Shown piece after piece: positions 1 through 5,226 of a DNA stretch of 5,226 nt (positions are counted from its first letter, which is position 1; every line of letters begins with the position of its first letter). A program made the position numbers and the translations under genes. The DNA is taken from NCBI GenBank assembly GCA_023511325.1, contig JAIMBU010000277.1, forward strand, positions 1-5,226, in the 5' to 3' direction. The notes under the pieces are model-generated. The model saw nothing but the letters and a program-made list of their open reading frames with translations. It searched no databases and was not told where the DNA came from. The DNA is from Gorillibacterium sp. (GTDB lineage Bacteria > Bacillota > Bacilli > Paenibacillales > NBRC-103111).

Positions 1-1079
1 GGCGTCTCTCCATCAAGCTTGATCGTGCGGTAGGCTTTGAAGCCCGAACGGTAATTCTGGAAGTTCTTCAAATCGATTTCATACCAGCCGTCTGCGGGCA
101 CCGTTAGCTCCCAATCGACCCACTCGCCCGGCTGACGCCATCTATTTCCCCCGAGCACATTGTAGGTAATTCGTCCTTTGGGGTCTGGTGAAATGTAAGG
201 CTCGGACCAATGATCCGTTTGGATTGACAAGCTTGACTTGCGCATGAACTGCTCCGCTTCGGTTACCTGATGCCAGTCAGCTTCAGCCACAGTGACAGGC
301 TGCGCAGCTTGATATTCGGCATAAGTTGGAAGCTGCTTCTGCGGCTGAAAAGATATCGCTTTGAGCAAAACGCCTTCCCGCTCCCCGGCAAATCTGAGCG
401 TATGCTCGCCTTGCGCAAGCTGATACAGCAGCGGTCGGGATGAAACCGAATAATCACTAACTGCCTTAACGGACCATTCGACGATTTCTGTCTGCTGCGG
501 CCGCACCTGCATGCCGATTTCATTGCGTTCATAAGGGTATTTGGCATCCTTCCAATGCCGCTCCAGCTCGATGTGCTCGGATTCGGCGAAAGGATATTGG
601 CCGTCGATCTGGATCCCACGTACAACTGATGTATTGCCCCCAGCAAGCGGCATGTAATCCAGATGCAATTCATACCATCCTGCACTTGGTGCCGTGAATG
701 TCCATTCCACCCATCCCGCTTCATTCTTCCATTTGAGCAGCGAGCCTTCCGTGCTATTCTCCGTTTCGAGTTTAGCTTCTGGTGCCGCGAGTGCGTATTC
801 TACTGGATTGATCTCAATCACAGGTGCGTTGACTGCGGATGAAGTCGCTTCTGGATGAGCCTGCAGAACCTGCGCATAAGGAGTCTTCTCATCCGTACTC
901 TTGAAGTCAAGCAACTGCGAAGCGCTTGTGTTCGTCGTAAAGGCAATCTGCTCTTCAGTAGAAAGCCAGCGGATGGCCCCAAAGCCAATGGCGATCACAA
1001 GCACGAGGCGAATGAGGATGCGCAGGAAACGAGGAAGGTGCAAATGGCGGGTAAGCCGATAACCAGCGAGCCTCTTCAT
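1..1079 (-). CDS. Putative large extracellular solute-binding protein of a sugar ABC transporter, N-terminal part (3' end off window)
   Basis: 359 codons are visible before the left edge. Residues 1-20 are rich in Arg/Lys/His, and residues 21-36 form one hydrophobic membrane segment (ILIRLVLVIAIGFGAI). No cysteine follows, so this is a signal anchor or uncleaved signal rather than a lipoprotein. The rest would lie outside the cell. Two related segments, about residues 121-163 and 318-360, share the pattern W-V-E/D-W...P..GWYE...I-x-I/L-DG, which suggests two jelly-roll, carbohydrate-binding-like modules. From memory, large Paenibacillus solute-binding proteins of roughly 900-1000 residues begin this way before the binding-protein domain, which here would be off window. 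The ATG is fixed by a 4-base ATGA overlap with the ATPase gene and by GGGGAG seven bases upstream. The link to transport rests on that overlap. An alternative is a surface carbohydrate-binding protein without transport function. Confidence 0.6.
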   Translation of the reverse strand, partial: MKRLAGYRLTRHLHLPRFLRILIRLVLVIAIGFGAIRWLSTEEQIAFTTNTSASQLLDFKSTDEKTPYAQVLQAHPEATSSAVNAPVIEINPVEYALAAPEAKLETENSTEGSLLKWKNEAGWVEWTFTAPSAGWYELHLDYMPLAGGNTSVVRGIQIDGQYPFAESEHIELERHWKDAKYPYERNEIGMQVRPQQTEIVEWSVKAVSDYSVSSRPLLYQLAQGEHTLRFAGEREGVLLKAISFQPQKQLPTYAEYQAAQPVTVAEADWHQVTEAEQFMRKSSLSIQTDHWSEPYISPDPKGRITYNVLGGNRWRQPGEWVDWELTVPADGWYEIDLKNFQNYRSGFKAYRTIKLDGET

Positions 1080-2200
1080 CCCTCTTCTCCCCCGACTGCA
1101 ATTCCTGTATTCTCATCGAAAAAGTGCAGCCGGTTCATCTGAAACCCGACAGCTATCTGCTCATCCTTACCATATTCATTCTCCGGTTCTGTCCGGGCGA
1201 TGATCCGTGTTTCACCGACAAGCACGTACACGTAAGAGTCAGCACCCGTTGCTTCTGTCATTTGTACACTGGCAGGTACGAAGCTGCTCTGCTCGTCAGT
1301 AGGCATGTTTGCTTTCAGCAATACATGCTCTGGGCGCACACCCATGATGACATTGCGGATAAACTTAGCGGAATTCTCGAAACGACTACCATATTTATCA
1401 GACAAGAGCAATCTCATTCGTTTATTGGCAAAATAGAAGTTTCCTTCTTCGCGCTCGATGGTACCGCTGATAAAATTCATCTGCGGAGATCCGATGAAGC
1501 CAGCAACGAAGACATTGATCGGTTCGTCGTAGAGCTTGCGTGGCGTCGCCACCTGCTGAATCAAACCATCCTTCATAACAACGATCCGTGTTCCCATGGT
1601 CATGGCTTCTACCTGATCATGAGTGACATAGACCATCGTCCGCTTCAGATCGCTCTGCAGCTTGATGATCTCCGCTCGTGTCTGAGCTCGCAGCTTGGCA
1701 TCCAGATTGGAAAGTGGTTCGTCCATCAGGAATACCTGCGGTTCCCTAGCAATCGCCCGCCCAAGGGCGACACGCTGTTTTTGGCCGCCAGATAATTGAC
1801 TGGGCTTGCGGTCCAGTAAATGCGATATTTCTAGAATCTTGGCCACTCGCTTCACGCGAAGCTCAATTTCATGCTTCGCTGTTTTGCGCAGCTTCAGACC
1901 TAAGGCAATGTTCTCGAATACAGACAGATTGGGATAGAGGGCATAATTCTGAAATACCATCGCAATGTCCCTGTCCTTGGGAGAAACATAGTTGATGAAC
2001 TTATCATCCATGTACATCTCTCCGCTGCTGATTTCCTCAAGTCCGGCAAGCATCCGTAAGGTCGTTGATTTGCCACAGCCTGACGGCCCGACCAAAACGA
2101 GAAATTCTCCTTCCTCGATAGATAAATGGAAATCATTAACTGCCGGGCGGGATTCACCTTTGTATCGCTTGAACACATGATTAAATGTAATGCTCCCCAC
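1076..2200 (-). CDS. Carbohydrate ABC transporter ATP-binding protein, MsmX/UgpC/MalK family
   Basis: This 374-residue cytoplasmic ATPase powers import of a sugar, oligosaccharide or polyol through a paired set of membrane permeases. All nucleotide-binding motifs are intact: Walker A GPSGCGKST (38-46), Q-loop Gln84, signature LSGGQ (136-140), Walker B VFLMDE (156-161), D-loop SNLDAK (164-169) and H-loop His194. The C-terminal part after about residue 235 has the TOBE-type regulatory region, with GFIGSPQMNF and VRPEH (288-292). Length matches the family (about 360-370). The start is GTG, because an in-frame TGA lies at 2207-2209, three codons upstream, and GAGGTGA stands six bases before the GTG. 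The stop overlaps the next gene's start as ATGA. MsmX-type ATPases are often encoded alone and shared by several importers. Here the coupling to a putative binding-protein gene argues for a dedicated partner. The substrate cannot be read from the sequence. Confidence 0.95.
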   Translation of the reverse strand: MGSITFNHVFKRYKGESRPAVNDFHLSIEEGEFLVLVGPSGCGKSTTLRMLAGLEEISSGEMYMDDKFINYVSPKDRDIAMVFQNYALYPNLSVFENIALGLKLRKTAKHEIELRVKRVAKILEISHLLDRKPSQLSGGQKQRVALGRAIAREPQVFLMDEPLSNLDAKLRAQTRAEIIKLQSDLKRTMVYVTHDQVEAMTMGTRIVVMKDGLIQQVATPRKLYDEPINVFVAGFIGSPQMNFISGTIEREEGNFYFANKRMRLLLSDKYGSRFENSAKFIRNVIMGVRPEHVLLKANMPTDEQSSFVPASVQMTEATGADSYVYVLVGETRIIARTEPENEYGKDEQIAVGFQMNRLHFFDENTGIAVGGEEG

Positions 2201-2206
2201 CTGTTC

Positions 2207-2213
2207 TCACCTC
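2207..2213 (-). promoter_or_regulatory. Ribosome binding site deciding the GTG start of the ABC ATPase
   Basis: The minus strand reads GAGGTGA here, six bases before the GTG at 2200-2198. The last three bases of this site are also an in-frame TGA, so no longer N-terminus is possible. The next in-frame GTG, seven codons later, would remove part of the first conserved beta strand. Confidence 0.75.
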
Positions 2214-2410
2214 ACCCATATACTCTTCTAGAAATCGAATAAATTCATTTTAGCGCATCGCCGAGAACGCAATAATAAGTGAGATTTGGCTTTTCCAGTC
2301 TAATTATGGCCTGTTCGTCCTGAAGCTTGAATTTGGGGTAATTGCTAGCGAAGGCGAGCAAGGGAGCAGTGACTCATGCACATGGATATTAATCGTTCAT
2401 GGCAGACAAC

Positions 2411-2436
2411 AAAAAAAACCTCATGATCTCATGAGG
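2411..2436 (-). terminator. Intrinsic terminator with U8 tail, not preceded by an ORF
   Basis: On the minus strand CCTCATGA and TCATGAGG form a perfect 8-base inverted repeat with two bases between them (realistically a 7-bp stem with a 4-base loop). Eight Ts follow directly. Both the stem and the tail are right for a minus-strand intrinsic terminator. The nearest upstream protein gene already has its own terminator at 2684-2726, so this one most likely ends the structured RNA at 2440-2641. I found no upstream segment that could act as an antiterminator, which speaks against a regulated leader for the ATPase operon. Confidence 0.85.
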
Positions 2437-2439
2437 AAT

Positions 2440-2641
2440 TAAAATGGCTTAAAAGGGCTTGACGGGTAGGAATAAAGTCGCTGCAGGAGCGTAGGGTTCT
2501 TCCGATCGCTGTTAAAACCCGATTTCTTCAATAGATAAGGATTTATCGGTTGAAATCGAGTTTTAAAGGCGAACACTTCGTTTCTCCAGAATCCCTACAC
2601 TCCCTCCGCTATTGTATTCCCTAGTCAAGCACTGAATTTTA
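2440..2641 (-). ncRNA. Candidate structured RNA, long nested hairpin of unrecognised family
   Basis: About 200 bases fold as one irregular hairpin. Outer helix: 2440-2445 with 2636-2641 (6 bp). P1: 2457-2463 with 2624-2630 (7 bp), continued by 2467-2470 with 2620-2623 and 2471-2474 with 2615-2618 across small bulges. P2: 2486-2496 with 2593-2603 (11 bp), plus 2497-2500 with 2588-2591 after one bulged base. P3: 2512-2526 with 2552-2566 (15 bp). Apical hairpin: 2534-2538 with 2543-2547, 4-base loop. The only imperfect pair in P2 and the only one in P3 are G-U on the minus strand but C-A on the plus strand. With the U8 terminator just downstream, this points to a minus-strand transcript. A clear promoter was not found. 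It could be a standalone small RNA, part of the ATPase leader, or a copy of a dispersed palindromic repeat. I have an unverified impression that similar sequence recurs between genes in Paenibacillus genomes. Confidence 0.6.
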
Positions 2642-2683
2642 GCTTGTGCCTTTAAATTTTAGTCTTATTGTAAGCTGCTCATA

Positions 2684-2726
2684 AAACAAGCGATCTGCAG
2701 GTTGATCACCCGCAGATCGCTTGTTT
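2684..2726 (-). terminator. Intrinsic terminator of the sugar isomerase/epimerase gene
   Basis: AAACAAGCGATCTGC (2684-2698) and its exact reverse complement (2712-2726) give a perfect 15-bp stem. The 13-base loop can pair three further bases (GGT with ACC) beyond one mismatch. Read on the minus strand, the descending arm runs into TTGTTTTAT. The hairpin lies about 50 bases after the stop codon at 2777. The plus-strand tail is also T-rich but shorter, and no plus-strand gene needs it. Confidence 0.85.
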
Positions 2727-2776
2727 GTTCAATCGTCTGACTTCTATGCTACTATATGCCTCTTGCTTATACGCCT

Positions 2777-3640
2777 CTAAGCCTCGTTCCACAATCTGCG
2801 CACATTATCCATGGCAATGCGCGAGCCCACTCGGCAATCCTCCAAGCCCTCAAACTCGACGGATAAGTATCCATCATAACCTGACTGCTTGATTAAGCGC
2901 AGTGCTTGCGCAACCTCAACATCCCCTTGTCCGGCGATGGCACCCCGCAGATAATAACCGTAAGCCGAACGGAACCAACCTTCTCCTGGATTATAGCTTG
3001 CAGGCCGACGATAGAAATCCTTGATGTGGATCATCGAAGCGAAGGGGAGATTATTCGTCACGGCAACCAGTGGATCTTCGTCTACACATAAGAAGTTCCC
3101 GATATCTAGGGTTGTCTTGAAATTCGGACGATTAACGGCTAATACTAGACGTTCTATACGCTCACTCGCTTGTATGTAAAAACCATGATTCTCAACACTT
3201 GTCGTAATCCCGAATGTAGCGGCATAGTCTGCGATCTGTTGACAGGCTGCGGCAAGTCGAGGAAGCTCCGCTGCAAACTGTTGAGCGGTTCCCTCTTCTA
3301 TCGGACGCGAGGCCACATCGTGCCGCATCAAGGAGACACCGAGTGCTTTGGCCACATCTACATGGCGCAACACCTGCTCGATTGCTTTTTCATAGTCACC
3401 CTGCTCACTCACCGCAAAATTAGCCCCGATCGCGTAATTAGAAATCTCGATCTTTGCCTCTGCTGCCGCCTTAACAATATCCGCTACAGCCTTTAGATTA
3501 CCGATAAGATCATAGCCTAGCGGCACGATTTCAACATGCTCTCCGCCATGATCGCGAATCCAATAGATCACGTCCGTTATCGACATTTCTCCGCTACTGA
3601 TTGCTTGATGTAAACTATAAGTGCTGAGACCTAACTTCAT
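2777..3640 (-). CDS. Sugar phosphate isomerase/epimerase, TIM-barrel (AP endonuclease 2 / xylose isomerase-like) family
   Basis: This 287-residue cytoplasmic protein has the family pattern of a metal-dependent isomerase or epimerase acting on sugars, keto-sugars or inositol derivatives. The N-terminus KLGLSTYSL is the first barrel strand. Expected metal ligands appear in order at strand ends: Glu150 (SVENHG), Asp179 (TLDIGNF), His205 (IHIKDF) and Glu262 (SVEFEG). Length is typical for IolE- and tagatose epimerase-like members (about 260-300). The ATG at 3640 has AGGAGG eight bases upstream. A candidate promoter lies at 3682-3710 and a strong terminator at 2684-2726, so it is probably transcribed alone. 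Its neighbour, a sugar ABC transporter, makes a catabolic role plausible, but this superfamily is too broad to name a substrate. Confidence 0.9.
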   Translation of the reverse strand: MKLGLSTYSLHQAISSGEMSITDVIYWIRDHGGEHVEIVPLGYDLIGNLKAVADIVKAAAEAKIEISNYAIGANFAVSEQGDYEKAIEQVLRHVDVAKALGVSLMRHDVASRPIEEGTAQQFAAELPRLAAACQQIADYAATFGITTSVENHGFYIQASERIERLVLAVNRPNFKTTLDIGNFLCVDEDPLVAVTNNLPFASMIHIKDFYRRPASYNPGEGWFRSAYGYYLRGAIAGQGDVEVAQALRLIKQSGYDGYLSVEFEGLEDCRVGSRIAMDNVRRLWNEA

Positions 3641-3681
3641 GTGTTATTCCTCCTGACGATTCATCTTATCTGACACTCATG

Positions 3682-3710
3682 AGCATAAACTTTATTTACT
3701 AAAGGCTCAA
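3682..3710 (-). promoter_or_regulatory. Candidate sigma-A promoter for the isomerase gene
   Basis: On the minus strand TTGAGC (3705-3710, four of six to TTGACA) and TATGCT (3682-3687, four of six to TATAAT) are separated by exactly 17 bases. Transcription would start near 3675, leaving a leader of about 35 bases that contains AGGAGG. An 8-base palindrome CTCATGAG (3676-3683) touches the -10 box and might be an operator half, but it is too short to claim. Confidence 0.45.
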
Positions 3711-3762
3711 CCGAATTTTTATTGTCGCTTCATTTTCCGGCATTGTCCGTTGTATAACCGGA

Positions 3763-4530
3763 TCATCTTTTAGCTAAATTACGTATTTCAGTGCTTACTC
3801 TTTTATTGACTGGAAAAACTTCTTCCAGGTATTGCAAAATATGAATCGCAGATTCTGGTACTCTATCATATCCCTGAATCATTTTTTCTAACCTTTTGGA
3901 AAATTCAGGATATATTTTTTCGACCCTTCTTTCATTTCCAAATGGATCGGGATAATAGTCCACCTCTGGTTCCAATAAATGTAGGGCAGAAATTATGCTG
4001 TTCAATGCATAACCCTCAACAAACCTTGTGGCAGACAGCTTTTCTCCTCTTGCGTATCTGCAAAGTCCCACATATAAATTGGTTAACGCCTCATTCAGGG
4101 AGTAGTCTACCGATAACGATTTGATTCTGGGAAAGCTTTTCACCGATTTTGCGATCGCTTCATTCTTATATAAAGGAGCCTTCCACACGATTCTTCCTTC
4201 CGGATAGACCGCGCTCTCCAATTCCGACTCCTCAAATATGGCAAATTCACCGTAGACTCCATCCTCAAACATAATCTTATGCCCCACATCACTATTCTTA
4301 AAATGGTAGGCTAACGGGTATGTTTCCTCCAGCCAGTCTAAATGATCAATAAATCTCTTCGTTTGGCCTGGAGCAACGATCACAAAAAAATCAAGATCTG
4401 AATACTCGTCTAATCTGCCTAATTCAATACCCACAGATCCAAGTCCCAGCAACAATAATGCATTGCCTTTCCTTTCAAGTACCTTGCCAATTTCATCAAG
4501 CCTGTTAAGCAGCAGCTCTGTTCTTAACAT
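3763..4530 (-). CDS. Nucleotidyltransferase-domain protein (polymerase-beta superfamily), distantly like lincosamide nucleotidyltransferases
   Basis: This 255-residue protein starts with an N-terminal nucleotidyltransferase fold. Gly31-Ser32 in the LGLGSVG turn and Asp45/Asp47 in YSDLDFFV form the classic GS...DxD signature that binds nucleotide and Mg2+. A later GEFAIF at 94-99 offers Glu95 as a possible third carboxylate, comparable from memory to the GEFHF of Lnu(B/F)-type proteins. Residues from about 140 onward look all-helical and would form the acceptor-binding part. Such enzymes transfer a nucleotide to a small molecule, often an aminoglycoside or lincosamide, but many chromosomal members have unknown acceptors and no resistance should be assumed. 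ATG at 4530 has AGGAGG six bases upstream. The gene is visibly AT-richer than the isomerase and ATPase (some lines near one third GC against about half), which hints at separate origin. No clear terminator follows it. Confidence 0.8.
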   Translation of the reverse strand: MLRTELLLNRLDEIGKVLERKGNALLLLGLGSVGIELGRLDEYSDLDFFVIVAPGQTKRFIDHLDWLEETYPLAYHFKNSDVGHKIMFEDGVYGEFAIFEESELESAVYPEGRIVWKAPLYKNEAIAKSVKSFPRIKSLSVDYSLNEALTNLYVGLCRYARGEKLSATRFVEGYALNSIISALHLLEPEVDYYPDPFGNERRVEKIYPEFSKRLEKMIQGYDRVPESAIHILQYLEEVFPVNKRVSTEIRNLAKR

Positions 4531-4556
4531 AATATGCCTCCTCGTTTAGTTAAGCT

Positions 4557-4585
4557 TTTATAACCGTTCACAGCTTCCCAGGTAA
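4557..4585 (-). promoter_or_regulatory. Candidate promoter for the nucleotidyltransferase gene
   Basis: On the minus strand TATAAA (4557-4562) matches five of six bases of the -10 box. TTACCT (4580-4585) lies 17 bases upstream as a weak -35 box, with three of six matching. It sits between the preceding terminator (4594-4626) and the ribosome binding site, where a promoter is needed. The leader would be only about 20 bases. Confidence 0.35.
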
Positions 4586-4593
4586 ATGCAAAA

Positions 4594-4626
4594 AGGTTCA
4601 ACCCACGTGTGAACGAGGTTGAACCT
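4594..4626 (-). terminator. Intrinsic terminator of the amine oxidase gene
   Basis: AGGTTCAACC (4594-4603) and GGTTGAACCT (4617-4626) are exact reverse complements, giving a 10-bp stem with a 13-base loop. On the minus strand the stem's final T is followed by four more Ts, then GC. It lies about 90 bases after the stop codon at 4717. The bases between the stop and the hairpin show no gene. Confidence 0.8.
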
Positions 4627-4716
4627 AAAGGTTTCATTGCCTATTAATTACACAAAAAATAACATAGAAATTGGTTTGTTGTCAACTACCCCTATCGTTA
4701 ATGTTGTGCCAGTCAC

Positions 4717-5226
4717 TCAATATTTTGCTTCCCTTTTTCTTGATTCCGTAGCAAGTTGATTTGCTGCGATCATTCCGCTTTGAAGCGCGCCCTGCATCCA
4801 CCGGTGAACGGCAGAAATGTGGTCGCCTGCCATAAACACCCTGTTGTCATACTCAGGTAACGCCATTCCATAGGAGAATAATCTTTTTTGCTCTGGTGTA
4901 TAAAAAGGCAATGCTCCTCTGGACCATGGATAATCGTTCCAATTCATCGTTTTAATATCAACTGCTATCCCATCCAGATAACCTGCAGGCAGCCCATGTA
5001 CCTCTTCTACTTCACGTTTGATTTCCTTGTTGCGTAATTCTGGAATCAGATTGGCAAGCCTTCCGCTATCAAGATTGTAGTTATAGGAAGCGATCAGTAC
5101 TCCTGGTTCATTGGCTAAAGGGTTTTGACGATTTTGTGGAATCGTGGGCTTGTTATACGGAAAGCTCTGCGGCATAAACTTGGTCTGATTATCACAAAAT
5201 TGCGAATGATCCGAAGGATACCATAT
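4717..5226 (-). CDS. Flavin monoamine oxidase / L-amino-acid oxidase family protein, C-terminal part (5' end off window)
   Basis: The frame is open from the stop at 4717 to the right edge, giving 169 visible residues. An internal ATG at 5175 is not the start, because the 17 codons before it (IWYPSDHSQF...) are open and fit the family's substrate-domain sequence. Recognisable parts are GVLIASYNYN, then NWNDYPWSRGALPFYTPEQ, then the C-terminal FAD-contacting motif RVFMAGDHIS...WMQGALQSGMIAANQL (visible residues about 129-158). Enzymes of this family oxidise an amine or amino acid with FAD, releasing ammonia and hydrogen peroxide. Where family members usually have HGW or HAW in the last motif, this one reads HRW. 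The substrate is not predictable from this fragment. The terminator at 4594-4626 closes the unit, and nothing here ties it to the downstream genes. Confidence 0.88.
   Translation of the reverse strand: MWYPSDHSQFCDNQTKFMPQSFPYNKPTIPQNRQNPLANEPGVLIASYNYNLDSGRLANLIPELRNKEIKREVEEVHGLPAGYLDGIAVDIKTMNWNDYPWSRGALPFYTPEQKRLFSYGMALPEYDNRVFMAGDHISAVHRWMQGALQSGMIAANQLATESRKREAKY

Larger units (their letters stand above)
2201..2776. other. 576-base intergenic region without a protein gene
   Basis: No credible coding frame was found on either strand. From high to low coordinates it holds the terminator of the isomerase gene (2684-2726), a structured RNA candidate (2440-2641), an orphan U-tailed terminator (2411-2436), and about 200 bases of leader or promoter DNA before the ATPase gene. 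In that last part the only promoter-like pair I see on the minus strand is TTCAAG (2326-2331) and CATAAT (2303-2308), 17 bases apart. The -35 half is poor, so I do not list it as a promoter. No cre-like operator was recognised. Confidence 0.7.

Noticed and set aside
263..724. 153-codon open frame on the minus strand
   Set aside because: It is in a different frame from the continuous 359-codon reading from 1079, which has a membrane segment and repeated domains; this frame has no ribosome binding site or recognisable content.
855..1142. 95-codon open frame on the plus strand
   Set aside because: It is antisense across the overlap of the ATPase and the putative binding protein, and its translation is low-complexity and basic.
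1124..1795. 223-codon open frame on the plus strand
   Set aside because: It lies wholly antisense to the intact ABC ATPase, has no family motifs, and is a by-product of that gene's codon use.
2611..2628. TTGACT and TACAAT on the minus strand as a promoter for the RNA candidate
   Set aside because: The two boxes are only six bases apart, and both are accounted for by the P1 helix. No good partner box was found for either at 16-18 bases.
2200..2641. T-box or riboswitch-type attenuator leader for the ATPase operon
   Set aside because: No T-box sequence, no recognisable aptamer core and no antiterminator complement to the 2411-2436 hairpin; the possibility of a new leader class remains but is not supported.
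3737..3761. CCGG...CCGG inverted repeat after the nucleotidyltransferase gene as a terminator
   Set aside because: The stem is only 4 bp with a 17-base loop and there is no T run on the minus strand.
4657..4685. Perfect TTGACA on the minus strand (4680-4685) as a promoter
   Set aside because: At 17 bases it meets only TTATTT, and any transcript would run at once into the terminator at 4594-4626.

Overview
The window looks like chromosomal DNA of a Paenibacillus-type member of the Bacillota. The evidence is a MsmX/UgpC-type sugar ABC ATPase, a solute-binding-type protein with N-terminal jelly-roll-like repeats, strong AGGAGG ribosome binding sites, U-tailed intrinsic terminators and mid-range GC. 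The genus is an inference from gene style; no marker gene is present. All five protein genes lie on the minus strand, so transcription runs from high to low coordinates.

In transcription order: (1) 4717-5226, the C-terminal part of a flavin amine oxidase that enters from beyond the right edge, followed by a terminator at 4594-4626. (2) 3763-4530, a monocistronic-looking, AT-richer nucleotidyltransferase of the polymerase-beta superfamily, with a candidate promoter right after that terminator. (3) 2777-3640, a TIM-barrel sugar phosphate isomerase/epimerase with its own candidate promoter and a 15-bp-stem terminator at 2684-2726. (4) 2201-2776, 576 bases without a protein gene. (5) 1076-2200, a sugar ABC transporter ATPase with a GTG start, overlapping by 4 bases (ATGA) the next gene. 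(6) 1-1079, a membrane-anchored protein with two related beta-sandwich-like segments, cut by the left edge and probably the large solute-binding protein of the same transporter.

The ATPase and the putative binding protein form a translationally coupled carbohydrate-uptake operon; its permeases would be expected beyond the left edge. The isomerase/epimerase next door fits sugar or polyol catabolism, although terminators separate it from the transporter. The nucleotidyltransferase and amine oxidase have no visible functional link to sugar uptake.

The most notable item is non-coding. Positions 2440-2641 can be folded, on the minus strand, into one long nested hairpin with at least four helices. 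It is followed directly by a hairpin with eight Us (2411-2436). Both non-Watson-Crick positions in its two long helices are G-U on the minus strand but C-A on the plus strand, which favours a minus-strand RNA. It is a good candidate for a structured small RNA or a dispersed intergenic element, and it matches no RNA family that I can name.
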